A DNA stretch of 64,000 bases from Clostridiales bacterium (GTDB taxonomy: Bacteria; Bacillota; Clostridia; Christensenellales; Aristaeellaceae): contig JALFVL010000004.1 in NCBI GenBank assembly GCA_022787165.1, positions 1 through 64,000 on the forward strand, given 5' to 3'. The notes beneath the pieces were generated by a model. The model saw only the letters and a program-made list of their open reading frames with translations. It was not told the origin of the DNA and made no database searches. Below, piece after piece: positions 43,321 to 52,947 of this stretch. How positions within the stretch are numbered: position 1 is the first letter of the stretch; every line of letters starts with the position of its first letter. The position numbers and the translations under genes are program-made.

Positions 43321-44142
43321 ATGACTTCTCCCTTTGACTCCAAAAACCGTGTAGCGACGATGCTGGACAGGCTTGCGCTCCGTCTGCTGCTGCTGCTGCT
43401 CTGCGTGCTGTTTTTTTACAGACTCTGGCGCCAATCCACGTTAAGCCTCCTGGCCGGGGCCGCCCTTTTTGCGCTCGTGCTGCTGACGCTGGCGCTCTTT
43501 GAGCGGCGCACGCTCTCTGTACGCGACCGCCTGCTCCGCGAGCGGATCGGCGGCGCGATCGCGCTGGAAGAGCTGCTGCTCATGCCAGCCAGATGCGCCG
43601 GCGAAACCGTCTGCGCGCTGCTTTCCGATGTTCTCGGCGCGAAAAGACTCGAGGGCTCGTCCATGTGCTACGAGGGCGAGGTCTGGCTGATCCGCTGCGC
43701 ACAGTGCATGCAGGGCTCCTCCGCCTCTGAGGGCGACGTACTCGCCGCGCACAGGGCCCGTGTGGAGGCCAGCGCCGACAAATGCGCGCTCGTCTCCACA
43801 GGCGGATTTTCCCCCTCGGCGACCCGCGCAGCGGAATGGATGGACCCGCCCGTCCGACTCATCAGCGGCAGACAGCTGGCGCATTTGGCCGGCAGGCTTC
43901 ACCCGGCGACCGACGAGGAGATCGCCGCGCATGCCCGTCGGGCCCGTGTGCCCTTCTCCTTCTCGCGCATCCGCGCACTGGCGCTCTCCCCGGCCAAGCT
44001 GCCCAGATATCTTCTCTGCGCGTTTCTGCTCCTGCTCCTCTATCTGGCCGGCGGCTCGATGCTGGCACTCCTCCCCTGCCTGCTGGCCTTCACGCTGGCC
44101 CTGCTCTGCCGTCAGGAGAACCGCCGGGCGTTCCGTCTATAA
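43321..44142 (+). CDS. Membrane protein with a degenerate Mrr-like endonuclease domain
   Basis: 273 aa from the ATG at 43321 (AAAGGA upstream). Two N-terminal membrane helices (about residues 18-60) and two C-terminal ones (about 225-265) flank a soluble domain. That domain follows the Mrr/restriction-endonuclease pattern: VLGAKRLEG, EVWLIRCAQC (the place of the Q-x-K strand), ALVSTGGFSPSATRAAEWM and VRLISGRQLAHL. The catalytic Lys of the VQVK motif appears replaced (IRCAQ), so nuclease activity is doubtful. Membrane-embedded Mrr-like proteins are common in Firmicutes and poorly understood. Confidence 0.75.
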   Translation: MTSPFDSKNRVATMLDRLALRLLLLLLCVLFFYRLWRQSTLSLLAGAALFALVLLTLALFERRTLSVRDRLLRERIGGAIALEELLLMPARCAGETVCALLSDVLGAKRLEGSSMCYEGEVWLIRCAQCMQGSSASEGDVLAAHRARVEASADKCALVSTGGFSPSATRAAEWMDPPVRLISGRQLAHLAGRLHPATDEEIAAHARRARVPFSFSRIRALALSPAKLPRYLLCAFLLLLLYLAGGSMLALLPCLLAFTLALLCRQENRRAFRL

Positions 44143-44150
44143 GCCTGCGC

Positions 44151-44909
44151 TCACAGCTCCCCGTAAATGCGTTGCATCTCCTGTGTAAACCCGCCCTCGG
44201 GCGTATGCGTCAGCAGCATCGGAAGAAGATGGAGTCCCGGCCGGGCGCCCTTGATCCCTTCCAGGAGCAGCAGCCTGGGTGCGTTTTCCGCATGCGCCGC
44301 AACAAGGCGAAGGCGCTTGGGTTCCACGCGCGCGCCGCGCATCGCGTCGCAAAGCTGCAACATCCGCGCCGCCGGGAAGACGCAGCAGAGCCTGCCCCCG
44401 TTGCGAAGCACGCGAGCGCAGGCTGCCATCCATTCCTCCAGAGAGCAGTTCACGCCGCTTCTGGAGAGGGCTCGCGTCTGCGCAGGGCTGACCAGTCCGG
44501 CGCCCTGCGCCGTGTAAGGCGGGTTGGTCACGACCAGGTGGCAAACCTCATACCCGATGTGCTCAGCCGCGTCCCTGCAATCCGCCTGATGTATGCGGAT
44601 CCGGTCGTTCAGTCCATTGAGCCTCACGCTGCGCGCCGCCATATCGGCAACCTCAGGCTGAATCTCAAAGGCGTCAAATGTCGTTTTCTCGCTTCTGGCA
44701 GAGATCAGCAGCGGCAGCACGCCGGTGCCCGTACCCATGTCACAGACATGCTCTCCCTTTTTGGCGGCCGCAAAGTCCGCCAGCAGGACGGCATCCGTCC
44801 CAAAGCGGAAACCATCCTGCCTTTGCAGAATGCGCAGTCCTGCGCGCTGCAGCTCATCCAGACGCTCGCCCGGACGAATCAGCGCCTCTGCCGTCTCTGC
44901 TGTCTGCAT
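44151..44909 (-). CDS. tRNA1(Val) A37 N6-methyltransferase-like protein
   Basis: 252 aa from the ATG at 44909, nine bases after GGAGG. SAM-dependent methyltransferase: motif I VCDMGTGTGVLPLL, then FEIQPEVADMAARS and the catalytic VTNPPY motif of N6-adenine methyltransferases. This matches the YabB/TrmN6 (YfiC) family that methylates A37 of tRNA-Val. The genes on either side do not add information. Confidence 0.9.
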   Translation of the reverse strand: MQTAETAEALIRPGERLDELQRAGLRILQRQDGFRFGTDAVLLADFAAAKKGEHVCDMGTGTGVLPLLISARSEKTTFDAFEIQPEVADMAARSVRLNGLNDRIRIHQADCRDAAEHIGYEVCHLVVTNPPYTAQGAGLVSPAQTRALSRSGVNCSLEEWMAACARVLRNGGRLCCVFPAARMLQLCDAMRGARVEPKRLRLVAAHAENAPRLLLLEGIKGARPGLHLLPMLLTHTPEGGFTQEMQRIYGEL

Positions 44910-44949
44910 GTCAGACGCCCTCCATTCCATTTAGCCATCAACCCCGACG

Positions 44950-46452
44950 TCAGTCCTGCGCCTCGATCTCCGCCCAGCGCATGCTGCGCTTGACGGCGCG
45001 ATGCCATCCATGCAGTGCTGCCTGGCGATCCGCCTCCAACATCTGCGGCATCAGGCTAAGATCCTTCTTCCAGACGCGCCGCAGGTCATCCATGCCCGTA
45101 TACAACCCGACCGCCAGTCCGGCCATCAGCGCGACACCCAACGCGGTCGTCTCGATCACGGCAGGACGGATGACGCGACAGTTGAGAACGTCCGCCTGGA
45201 ACTGCATCAGGAACTGATTGGCGCTCGCTCCGCCGTCCACGCGCATTTCGGTGGGCTGGCGTCCGCAATCCGACGCCATGGCAGCCACCAGATCAGCCGA
45301 CTGATAGGCAATCGACTCAAGCGCCGCGCGCACGATGTGGGCGCGCCCTGTGCCGCGTGTGATGCCGATGATCGTGCCGCGGCTGTACATATCCCAATAC
45401 GGCGCGCCCAGGCCCGTGAACGAGGGCACCATGTATACCCCGCCGGAATCCTTGACCGAGCGCGCGATCGTCTCCGTCTCGGAGGCGCGCTCGACCAGCT
45501 TCATCTCGTCACGCAGCCATTGCACCGCCGCGCCGCCCACAAAGACGCTGCCCTCCAGCGCATAGGTGCATTTTCCGCCGATCCGCCAGGCAATCGTCGT
45601 CACCAGACCGCTCTTGCTTCGGATAATATCGTCTCCGGTGTTCATCAGCAGGAAACAGCCCGTTCCATAGGTATTCTTCATCATGCCGGGATCAAAGCAG
45701 CCCTGTCCAAAGAGCGCGCTGTGCTGATCGCCGGCCAGCGCCGCAACCGGAATCGCCCGGCCCAGTATCTCTGGATCGAGCATGCCGATCACGCCGGAGG
45801 AATCGACGACCTGCGGCAGAATCGCGCGCGGAATCCGCAGCGCGCTGAGCATCGTATCGTCCCAATCGTTCTTGCGGATGTCAAAAAGCATTGTCCGGCT
45901 GGCGTTCGTCGCGTCGGTCACGTGTGGCCTGCCGGAGACAAGATTCCAAACCAGGAAGCTGTCCACCGTACCAAAGCAAAGCTCTCCACGCTCCGCCCTG
46001 GCGCGCAGGTCAAGCTTGTCAAGCAGCCAGCTGAGCTTCGTGCCGGAGAAATACGCATCGGGAACGAGGCCCGTCGTCTCCCGGATATGCGGCTCGAGAC
46101 CCTCCTCGCAAAGCCTCTGCACGATGGACGCCGTCCTTCTGCATTGCCAGACAATCGCGTTGTGCATCGGCTGGCCCGTCTTCCTGTCCCAGAGCAGTGT
46201 CGTCTCCCGCTGGTTGGTGATGCCGATGGCGGCAATGTCCCCGACAGGAATGCCACTGATTCGCACGGCATCCCGCAGCGCATCCACCTGCGTATTGAGG
46301 ATGGCCATCGGATCGTGCTCCACCCAGCCCGGCTGCGGATAGATTTGCTCGAACTCATAGCTCTTCATGGCAACGATGTTGGCCTGCTCGTCGAAGATCA
46401 CCGCGCGCGAGCTCGTCGTTCCCTGATCCAGGGCAATAACATATTTGGGCAT
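44950..46452 (-). CDS. glpK: Glycerol kinase
   Basis: 500 aa, the standard length. FGGY-kinase motifs: IALDQGTTSSRAVIFDEQ at the N-terminus, ITNQRETTLLWD, and AALAGDQHSALFGQGCFDPG; the C-terminal signature is SIAYQSADLVAAM. It phosphorylates glycerol to sn-glycerol-3-phosphate. No glpF, glpD or glpP is adjacent, so it is a solitary gene here. The ATG has GGAGG upstream. Confidence 0.97.
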   Translation of the reverse strand: MPKYVIALDQGTTSSRAVIFDEQANIVAMKSYEFEQIYPQPGWVEHDPMAILNTQVDALRDAVRISGIPVGDIAAIGITNQRETTLLWDRKTGQPMHNAIVWQCRRTASIVQRLCEEGLEPHIRETTGLVPDAYFSGTKLSWLLDKLDLRARAERGELCFGTVDSFLVWNLVSGRPHVTDATNASRTMLFDIRKNDWDDTMLSALRIPRAILPQVVDSSGVIGMLDPEILGRAIPVAALAGDQHSALFGQGCFDPGMMKNTYGTGCFLLMNTGDDIIRSKSGLVTTIAWRIGGKCTYALEGSVFVGGAAVQWLRDEMKLVERASETETIARSVKDSGGVYMVPSFTGLGAPYWDMYSRGTIIGITRGTGRAHIVRAALESIAYQSADLVAAMASDCGRQPTEMRVDGGASANQFLMQFQADVLNCRVIRPAVIETTALGVALMAGLAVGLYTGMDDLRRVWKKDLSLMPQMLEADRQAALHGWHRAVKRSMRWAEIEAQD

Positions 46453-46517
46453 AAGCTCCCTCCTTATAAAAAGACGCCGCTGCGGAATACGTCCCCGCAG
46501 CGGCGAAAGATGCGCAA

Positions 46518-48800
46518 TTACTGAAGCTCAACGAAATAGATCATGCCGCCCGTGGTGCCCACGACGATTTCGTTGCCGTATGCGGCGGGCGTCGAGCGAA
46601 TCGCACTGCCGAGATTGACGGTGCTGATCGTCGTGCCGCTGAAGCCATCCATCAGGCGCAGTGTGCCATTCTCGTCGCCCATCACCAGATAGCTCTTGCC
46701 ATCGGGCTGGTACATCGCGATCGGAGAGGAGACGGAATCGACGTCGATCGGCTGGCTCCAGACCTCTTCACCGGTCTCCTTGTCAAGCGCATAGACGACG
46801 GCATAGTTATTCTTGTCGTCGATGACCACGCGGTTGACGTTGAAGATCACCAGATCGCTGATATCTCCCTGGCCGATGAGCGGCGCAGCCATCAAGCCGG
46901 CATAGATGCCCTCCTTCGCGGTCTTGCTGGCATACTTGCCCTTGATTTCGCCGCCATACTCCCAGACCACTTCGCCGGTGAGCGCGTCAAGCTTGACGAG
47001 CTTGATCACGCTGCTGCGCTCACGCTTGTTGACGACGTTTCCGGCGTAGAGATAGACACCGTCTTCCTCGCATTCGAGAGAAACCGTGCCCACCACGCTG
47101 TCCTCCATGTCAAACGCCCAGACGCACTGCATCGTGTTCATGTCGACGCACTGAATCGAGCCGGCCTTGTCGCCAAAGTAGGCATAGTCGCCATACGTCG
47201 CGACGCTCGTGGAGATGCCCTGCTTCGCGTTCTTGAGCGAGGTCACATAGCCATAGGCCGTGCTCTGCGGATCGACGCTGATCTGCGCATTGTCAAGGCC
47301 AAACTCGGTATTCATCGAGAGCGCATACAGCAAGCCGTTATCCGCGCCGTAGATGACAGTATCCGAATCCGCCTCAATGATGGGCGACGTGGAAACGGAG
47401 CCGACCTTCGCGGATTTGGAGTTGTCCGAATAGCCGGTTTCAAAGCCGATGAGCTTCTGATCGATCAGGTTGTACACGCGCAGGCCCATGATGCCAGTAT
47501 AACCGGAGACCGTGTCCTGCGTCTGACCGACATACAGAAGCGGATAGCCATAGGGATTGATGCTCGCGGTCGTCTGCATCGGGAAGCCGACAGTGATCGG
47601 TTGACGGCTGTAGATCTTCTTGTCCAGATCGAAGAAGTAGATATTGCCGTCACTGGATGGGAAGATGACCTCCTTCATTGCCGTCGTCGCACGGCTCTCG
47701 TCGGAGATATTCATCATCTCACGAATGTTCTTGTACCACTTGACGATCAGCGGCTGGCTGCCGTAGCCAAAGCCCGTGTACTCGTTATCAAGCACAGTGG
47801 TACGGATGCCGCGAACCACACTGAGCTGCTCGTTGGCGACCTCAACCGTCCCCGCCGCGCTGTTCTGGCGCAGGGGACCGCCGCGGAAGGTCAGCACACC
47901 CGCCTGCTGGGAGTAGGTCGCAGGATCGCCCATGCTCACATCCTCAGCACGGCTGATCGTCTCCGTCTTCTCCCCATCGGCAAGCACAAAGCTCTCCTTA
48001 ATGACCTTGGAAGGCTCCGCGTCCTCTGCAGCGCTTGCGCTCAGCGCCTGATACGGCGTGGGCGTCGGCTCAGGTGTCGGCGTGGGCGTGGGTGTCGGGG
48101 TAGGCGTCGGCGTCGGGGTGGGCGTCGGCGTCGGGGTGGGCGTCGGCGTCGGCGTCGGGGTCGGCGTAGGCGTCGGCGTCGGGGTAGCCGTTGGGGTGGG
48201 CGTCGGCGTCGGCGTCGGCGTAGGCGTCGGAGTGGGTGTCGCGGTCGGCGTCGCAGTCGGCGCAGGCGTCGGAACTGCCGTCGGCGTCGCAGTCGGCTCA
48301 GGCGTGGCCGTCGGCGTCGCAGTCGCCATCACGATAGGCATCGGCGTTGCGGTCGGTTCGGGCGTCGCCTTGCCCGGAAGGATGCCGCCAAGCAGCGCGT
48401 CACGCTGTGCCGGGAACACAAACCAGCCTGCCACGGCCAGCGCAAGCAGCAGCACGACGATGAGCACTGCGATCAGACAGCCCTTGCCGCCCTTTTTCTT
48501 TCCTCTGCCATGCTTCGAGGCGTGGGCGCTCTCCTCCCAGCCATCGTCGTCATCCTCATCCTCAAACCACTCCTGCGGAACGGACGAGGCTGGCTTGGGC
48601 GTGCCGCCCTTGAGCACGGGCTTTTCCCGGGAGGGTGCGGAGACCGGGCGCTCCTGACTGGGAGGAAGCTGCGGCTCCGGCTGCAGCGACTCCTGCGGCT
48701 CCTCCCTTTGCTGCCTTTCAAATTCTTCAAAAGCCTTTTCCTGAGCTGCGGCTCTCCTGCGCCTGCGCGGTTCCGGCGTTCCGTTCTTCTGTTCGTCCAA
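46518..48800 (-). CDS. Membrane-anchored PQQ-type beta-propeller protein with Thr-Pro linker
   Basis: About 760 aa. The N-terminal ~105 residues are charged and probably cytoplasmic. A basic stretch ([12 protein letters not shown]) and a membrane helix (residues ~110-132) follow, then a Thr-Pro repeat linker (~140-255). A C-terminal PQQ-like propeller (~300-760) carries repeats such as [12 protein letters not shown] and [12 protein letters not shown]. The propeller should lie outside the cell. No ligand is evident; related proteins serve as scaffolds or sensors. The start is probably TTG 48800, eight bases after GAGG; a GTG at 48809 overlaps that site. Confidence 0.85.
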   Translation of the reverse strand: MDEQKNGTPEPRRRRRAAAQEKAFEEFERQQREEPQESLQPEPQLPPSQERPVSAPSREKPVLKGGTPKPASSVPQEWFEDEDDDDGWEESAHASKHGRGKKKGGKGCLIAVLIVVLLLALAVAGWFVFPAQRDALLGGILPGKATPEPTATPMPIVMATATPTATPEPTATPTAVPTPAPTATPTATPTPTPTPTPTPTPTPTATPTPTPTPTPTPTPTPTPTPTPTPTPTPTPTPTPTPTPEPTPTPYQALSASAAEDAEPSKVIKESFVLADGEKTETISRAEDVSMGDPATYSQQAGVLTFRGGPLRQNSAAGTVEVANEQLSVVRGIRTTVLDNEYTGFGYGSQPLIVKWYKNIREMMNISDESRATTAMKEVIFPSSDGNIYFFDLDKKIYSRQPITVGFPMQTTASINPYGYPLLYVGQTQDTVSGYTGIMGLRVYNLIDQKLIGFETGYSDNSKSAKVGSVSTSPIIEADSDTVIYGADNGLLYALSMNTEFGLDNAQISVDPQSTAYGYVTSLKNAKQGISTSVATYGDYAYFGDKAGSIQCVDMNTMQCVWAFDMEDSVVGTVSLECEEDGVYLYAGNVVNKRERSSVIKLVKLDALTGEVVWEYGGEIKGKYASKTAKEGIYAGLMAAPLIGQGDISDLVIFNVNRVVIDDKNNYAVVYALDKETGEEVWSQPIDVDSVSSPIAMYQPDGKSYLVMGDENGTLRLMDGFSGTTISTVNLGSAIRSTPAAYGNEIVVGTTGGMIYFVELQ
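48058..48360. repeat. GGCGTC-type microsatellite coding a Thr-Pro linker
   Basis: Imperfect tandem hexamers of the GGCGTC/GGGGTC type cover about 300 bases and encode mostly TP repeats on the minus strand. The plus strand has an open Gly-Val repeat frame, which is a by-product. Length may vary between strains by slippage. Confidence 0.85.
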
Positions 48801-48965
48801 ACTGTACACCTCATTTCAGACAATGTCTTGAATCATTATACAGGAATTTCTGACTTTTCTCAATCCCATTTTCGCGAAAACCTGTCTTCCGCTCCATTTT
48901 TATCCTGACAGCCTACGAAATGCTTCATAGAATGAAGTGAAGACTCCTAAAAGGAGGAACCGCCC

Positions 48966-49268
48966 ATGATCGATTCGCTCTCGCCATACGCCCTGCTTCA
49001 GGCCAGCAAGCCCAGGCAACCGAAGGTCGTGACCACGGCGTATGACCTCTTCAGCGCCGCGCAATCATCCCCGGCGCCCACAGGCAACATATCGCGCGAG
49101 CGCGCCTGTGAGCCCGTGTCCGCTGCGCCCACAGATGGAACACCCGCGCCTTCACGCAGCCCGGCCGCCTCCATGCCGCTCGTACCCAAAGCGCGTACCC
49201 ATTACATCTCCGACATCAAGCGTCGTCACAGCGAGGCGCTTCGCCGGGCATGTCCGCCGCCTCCCTGA
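48966..49268 (+). CDS. Small hypothetical protein
   Basis: 100 aa. The ATG follows GGAGG at eight bases, a strong ribosome site. The protein is rich in Pro, Ala and Ser in the middle and ends with a basic helix (THYISDIKRRHSEALRRA). No membrane segment or known motif. It is divergent from the PQQ-propeller gene. Its 3' end overlaps the convergent gene at 49216-49743 by 53 bases. The case for coding rests mainly on the ribosome site. Confidence 0.6.
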   Translation: MIDSLSPYALLQASKPRQPKVVTTAYDLFSAAQSSPAPTGNISRERACEPVSAAPTDGTPAPSRSPAASMPLVPKARTHYISDIKRRHSEALRRACPPPP

Positions 49269-49743
49269 CCGGCTGCCTCCACCGTCCGCCCTCATACCGC
49301 GCCTGCGGCCAACAGGGCGGCGGCGGCCATCTCCGCTCCGGCAGGTGACTTCGCCCGAAAGCCTCCCGTGTGGCATCTGGCTCCTCTCTCCACGCCGTTT
49401 TCGGCACATCTTTGGCCTGCGCAGTTTTCCGCGCAGGCTTTTTTTGCCGCTGTGCCGAGGCCATCCTGCTTAGACAGGCCGCCTTTGCCTCCGGTCCCGT
49501 GCAGAAGAGGAGTTTTTCTCCCTGCAGCGCGTAGGCCCCGAGGAGCCCTATGCCAGGATCCGGCCAAATCTGCTCCTCACCCGTCGCCAGCAGCCTTTGT
49601 TCCCTTTCCCTGCCATCCTTCTGCATCAACACCAGCACCGCTCCTCCCTCCGAGATACCCTGCGCGCGCAGGCGAAGCTCTCCCTTGTCCTGCATCAGGT
49701 ATCCTGCCAGAGCGCCGTTTCCGCTTCTGAGTACGAAATTCAT
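49216..49743 (-). CDS. Hypothetical protein with a short beta-rich N-terminal domain
   Basis: 175 aa, ATG ten bases after GGAGG. The first ~85 residues look folded (GNGALAGYLMQDKGELRLRAQG, then LLGAYALQGEKLLFCTG). The rest is charged, Pro- and Arg-rich and probably disordered. I recognise no family. It overlaps the small convergent gene at 48966-49268 by 53 bases, so one of the two ends may be mis-called. It is divergent from vanW. Confidence 0.6.
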   Translation of the reverse strand: MNFVLRSGNGALAGYLMQDKGELRLRAQGISEGGAVLVLMQKDGREREQRLLATGEEQIWPDPGIGLLGAYALQGEKLLFCTGPEAKAACLSRMASAQRQKKPARKTAQAKDVPKTAWREEPDATREAFGRSHLPERRWPPPPCWPQARYEGGRWRQPVREAADMPGEAPRCDDA

Positions 49744-49785
49744 CCTTCATCCCCCTCCCGAGACAAAACTATGCCGGATTGTGTC

Positions 49786-49814
49786 TTGCCTTGCCCCTCG
49801 TTTGGCGGTATAAT
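49786..49814 (+). promoter_or_regulatory. Sigma-A promoter for the VanW gene
   Basis: TTGCCT (49786-49791), 17 bases, TATAAT (49809-49814). The leader of ~92 bases contains a CCGCCT-GC-GGGCGG hairpin near 49863. Confidence 0.7.
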
Positions 49815-49912
49815 AAAAGATAATCTGCGGTCGTTTCTTCGGCCTGCAATCATCTGCCCATGCCGCCTGCGGGCGGAGGGCTTCCAGCTTCGCCCATAAC
49901 GGAGGATGTCCT

Positions 49913-50989
49913 GTGCGATATAAACTGCTTTCCCTGCTGCTGCTCCTTGTGACGCTGTCCTGCTGCGCCGCCGCGGACACGGGCACCGCCATCTGCCTGG
50001 AGGATTTCCTCGCCTCCGCCGATTCAAACGGCCGCCCCCGGATTCTCTATACCGGGCAGACGTCTGTCAGCCTGACCAAGCGCAGCGAACCCGACGCGGA
50101 AAGCGCCTCTCTGGGAACGCTCAAGGTCAAGGAAACGGTTCAGATCTTCGGCTTTGACCAGACCTGGCTCTTCTGCTGGGATGACGCCGCCGGTATCTAC
50201 TACATCAAGCGCGCCAACGTGGTGGATATCGTGCCCGTAGCAGGCAACGACGTCCCCTACGGCGTCATTCCCAACCGGTTTGTCGCCGTCACGGCATGCG
50301 ATACGACGCTGTATGCCTCGCCCGATCCCGGATCCGAGGCGCTTGACAGCTATCCCGCCGACACGCGCATGAGCGTGTGGATGATTCAGGACGGCTGGGC
50401 CGTCGTTCCCTACAAGCGTCTGGTCGGCTATATCTATGTCGGCGATCTCAAGGAGCTCACGCCCGTCGCCCCGTCTGTCGAATACGCGCAGGACGGCGAC
50501 ATCATCGCCGCCTTCACCACCTTCTACTCCCTCAAGCAAACGGAGCTGAACATCGGCCGCATGGAAAACATCCGCGTCGGCTGCATGTACATCAGCCACA
50601 GCTACGAGCCCGGCGAGGAATTTGATTTCAACGCCATCGCCGGCCCGTATCGCGCCAGCCGCGGCTACAAACCCTCTCCCGTTCTGGTGGACGGCGGCAC
50701 GGTCGCCGGTTCCGGCGGCGGTACCTGTCAGGTCTCTACGACGCTGTACAACGCGCTGCTCCAGCTCTACGACGGAATCACGATCCTCTATCGCCATGCA
50801 CATGGTCCGGGCGGCGCCTCCTACGCGCCACACGGTGTCGATGCCGCCGTCGGCCGCAGCGGCGATGCCGGTGTCATCGAGCTCAACCTTGAATTCCGCA
50901 ACGACTTTGATTTTCCCATCACCATCGATTCGACCGTGCAGAATGGCTCCCTGTGCATCTGTATCCGCAAGGGGCGCGTCAGCGAATAA
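49913..50989 (+). CDS. VanW-family protein with SH3-like repeats
   Basis: 358 aa from GTG 49913, seven bases after GGAGG. A signal peptide (residues 1-20, ending at CCAAAD) is followed by two SH3-like segments (about 45-95 and 115-175). The VanW domain comes next: EEFDFNAIAGPYRASRGYKPSP, GGGTCQVSTTLYNAL and the HAHGPGGASYAPHGVDAAV block. VanW proteins are common in Clostridia and are thought to act at the cell envelope, but the reaction is unknown. This is not evidence of vancomycin resistance. It is a single-gene unit with promoter and terminator. Confidence 0.9.
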   Translation: MRYKLLSLLLLLVTLSCCAAADTGTAICLEDFLASADSNGRPRILYTGQTSVSLTKRSEPDAESASLGTLKVKETVQIFGFDQTWLFCWDDAAGIYYIKRANVVDIVPVAGNDVPYGVIPNRFVAVTACDTTLYASPDPGSEALDSYPADTRMSVWMIQDGWAVVPYKRLVGYIYVGDLKELTPVAPSVEYAQDGDIIAAFTTFYSLKQTELNIGRMENIRVGCMYISHSYEPGEEFDFNAIAGPYRASRGYKPSPVLVDGGTVAGSGGGTCQVSTTLYNALLQLYDGITILYRHAHGPGGASYAPHGVDAAVGRSGDAGVIELNLEFRNDFDFPITIDSTVQNGSLCICIRKGRVSE

Positions 50990-51012
50990 GCAGCGCTTCT
51001 CTTTCCAGCGCC

Positions 51013-51103
51013 CGCTACCGGCATGATGCCGGTAGCAGGCCCTCCGAAGTGTTGTAAATCCCGTTGCTTTGTGACCGATGCCGAAGCTTACAGAAGGATT
51101 TAC
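51013..51103 (+). repeat. Intergenic repeat, copy C
   Basis: Fourth-family member in plus orientation: CGCTACCGGCATGATGCCGG hairpin, TAGCA, CCCTCCGAAGTG, GTTGCTTTG and CCGAAGCTTACAG. It lies between the vanW stop and its terminator, so it should be transcribed as the 3' untranslated part of the vanW mRNA. Orientation relative to the preceding gene matches copies A, B and D. Confidence 0.8.
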
Positions 51104-51120
51104 AGAGCAAAGAACACGCA

Positions 51121-51157
51121 GCCCCCGGATTCCCTTGCCGGAATCCGGGGGCTTTCT
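51121..51157 (+). terminator. Terminator of vanW (possibly also recN)
   Basis: A 13-bp perfect stem (51121-51133 with 51140-51152), 6-base loop, then TTTCT on the plus strand. The convergent recN gene ends 24 bases away and may share it. Confidence 0.8.
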
Positions 51158-51180
51158 GTCATTTGATGATGGCTCCGCTT

Positions 51181-52926
51181 TTATCCCTTTCTGTACGCCG
51201 CCCTCAGCGCCTGCTTGCGCCTTTGTGCGTCGGCAAGCATCGTCTGCGCATGGCGGACGCTGCTCTCACTCTCACAATCCGCGCCGCCGACCATCCTGGC
51301 GATCTCCTGCGCGCGCTGCCCGTCGTTCAGATGCGTAACCTCCGTGCGCGTCGCGCCATCCTCGTCATACTTGCGCACAAGGAACTGTTCGTCCGCCATC
51401 GCAGCGATCTGCGGCAGGTGCGTCACACAGATGACCTGATGATGGTCGCCGATCTGGCTCATTTTCTCAGCGACAACCTGTGCCATCCGTCCGCTGATGC
51501 CGGTATCGATCTCGTCAAAGACCATGCTCCTGGGGATGCCCGGCTTCTGCGCGGAGAGGTTCTTGAGCGCGAGCATAATGCGCGAGAGCTCGCCGCCGGA
51601 GGCGACCTTGGCCAAGGGCCTGAGCGGCTGCCCCAGATTCGCGCAGAACATCATCTCCATCCGGTCCGCGCCCTGTGCGCTGAACCGGTCGCTCAGCTTT
51701 TCACCTGCGGCGAGCGGCAAAAAGGACATCGACAGGCGCGCATTCTTCATGCCCAGATCGTGCAGCTGGGTTTCCATGCTCGCCTCAAAGCGGCGCGCCG
51801 CGCCCTCCCGGGCATGCGTCAAATGCATGGAAACGGTCTCCAGCGCTTTCGCGCTCTGGCGGAACTCCTTCTCCAGCCGCTCCATCTCCTCGTCGGAATC
51901 CTCCAGCCCGGCGAGCTCTGCGGCAATCTTATCCCGATAGCGGATCATCTCGCGGGTCGTCGCGCCGTATTTCCGGTTGAGCCGCTTGAGCAGGTCGAGC
52001 CGTGCTTCGACGCGCTCGGCCTCCTCCTCGTCAAAATCCATCTCCTCCCGCAGGGCCGACAGGTCGCGCACGGCATCCTCGACCTCATAGCAGAGACCGT
52101 CGAGCCGCGCGTAAACGGACTCATATTTTTCATCCAGCGGGGCGACCGGCGCGAGCGCATCGACGCCACGGCGGAGCTGCTCCACAGCAGCAGAGGCGTT
52201 TTCGTCCCCATCGCTCAAAAGCGAGCAGGCCTCATCAAACGCCTCCATGATCTTGCCCGCATTGCGGTAGAAGACCTTCTGGCGCGAAAGCTCCTCTTCC
52301 TCACCCTCGACGAGATGCGCGCTGCGAAGCTCATCAAGCTGGAAGGCGAGCATATCCTGCCGCTGCGCGCGCTCGGAAACGCTCTTGCGCAGCCGTGAGA
52401 GCTTCTGCCCCGCCTGGCGCCAGGCCGTGTAGAGGCGCTCGTTCTCCTCAAGCAGCGGCCGGATCTCGTCGGACGCGTATTCATCGAGATAACCGATGTG
52501 GTTGCGGCTGTCCAGCAGAAGCTGATGCTCATGCTGGCCGTGAATGTCCAGGAGCTGCGCGGAAACCTGCCGAAGCGTCTGAAGCGGCACAATGGTGCCG
52601 TTCAGGCGGCAAATGTTCTTGCCCGCGCTCGTCAGCTCGCGGGAGATGGAGACCATGTCCTCGTCGCCCGTGAGCTCCAGCTCCGTGAGCATCCGCTGTA
52701 CCTTCTCGTTGTCCGCGATGTCAAATACGGCCTCCACGCGGGCCTTGGCCTCGCCGCTGGCGATCAGCTCCCTGTCGGCGCGCTCGCCGAGCACGAGGTT
52801 GACCGCATCCACGACGATCGACTTGCCGGCGCCCGTCTCGCCCGTCATCACGTTCATCCCCGGCGCAAAGTCGATGGTCATATCCTGAATCAGCGCCAGA
52901 TGGTGAATACTCAGCTGAAGCAGCAT
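51181..52926 (-). CDS. recN: DNA repair protein RecN
   Basis: 581 aa. SMC-like ATPase: N-terminal MLLQLSIHHLALIQDM, Walker A GETGAGKS (about residues 30-37), a long coiled coil in the middle, the ABC-type signature LSRIMLALKNL, and Walker B VFDEIDTGISGR. It promotes double-strand break repair by tethering DNA ends. It follows argR by 21 bases, the widespread argR-recN pair. The ATG has GGAGG upstream. Confidence 0.97.
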   Translation of the reverse strand: MLLQLSIHHLALIQDMTIDFAPGMNVMTGETGAGKSIVVDAVNLVLGERADRELIASGEAKARVEAVFDIADNEKVQRMLTELELTGDEDMVSISRELTSAGKNICRLNGTIVPLQTLRQVSAQLLDIHGQHEHQLLLDSRNHIGYLDEYASDEIRPLLEENERLYTAWRQAGQKLSRLRKSVSERAQRQDMLAFQLDELRSAHLVEGEEEELSRQKVFYRNAGKIMEAFDEACSLLSDGDENASAAVEQLRRGVDALAPVAPLDEKYESVYARLDGLCYEVEDAVRDLSALREEMDFDEEEAERVEARLDLLKRLNRKYGATTREMIRYRDKIAAELAGLEDSDEEMERLEKEFRQSAKALETVSMHLTHAREGAARRFEASMETQLHDLGMKNARLSMSFLPLAAGEKLSDRFSAQGADRMEMMFCANLGQPLRPLAKVASGGELSRIMLALKNLSAQKPGIPRSMVFDEIDTGISGRMAQVVAEKMSQIGDHHQVICVTHLPQIAAMADEQFLVRKYDEDGATRTEVTHLNDGQRAQEIARMVGGADCESESSVRHAQTMLADAQRRKQALRAAYRKG

Positions 52927-52947
52927 ACTGTCCTCCTGAAGGAAACA

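Noticed and set aside
48058-48657. Plus-strand Gly-Val repeat ORF of 199 codons
   Set aside because: It is the opposite strand of the Thr-Pro microsatellite in the propeller gene and has no ribosome site.
49913-50989. Vancomycin resistance gene
   Set aside because: VanW-domain proteins are widespread in Clostridia; no vanA/H/X or vanRS genes are present.
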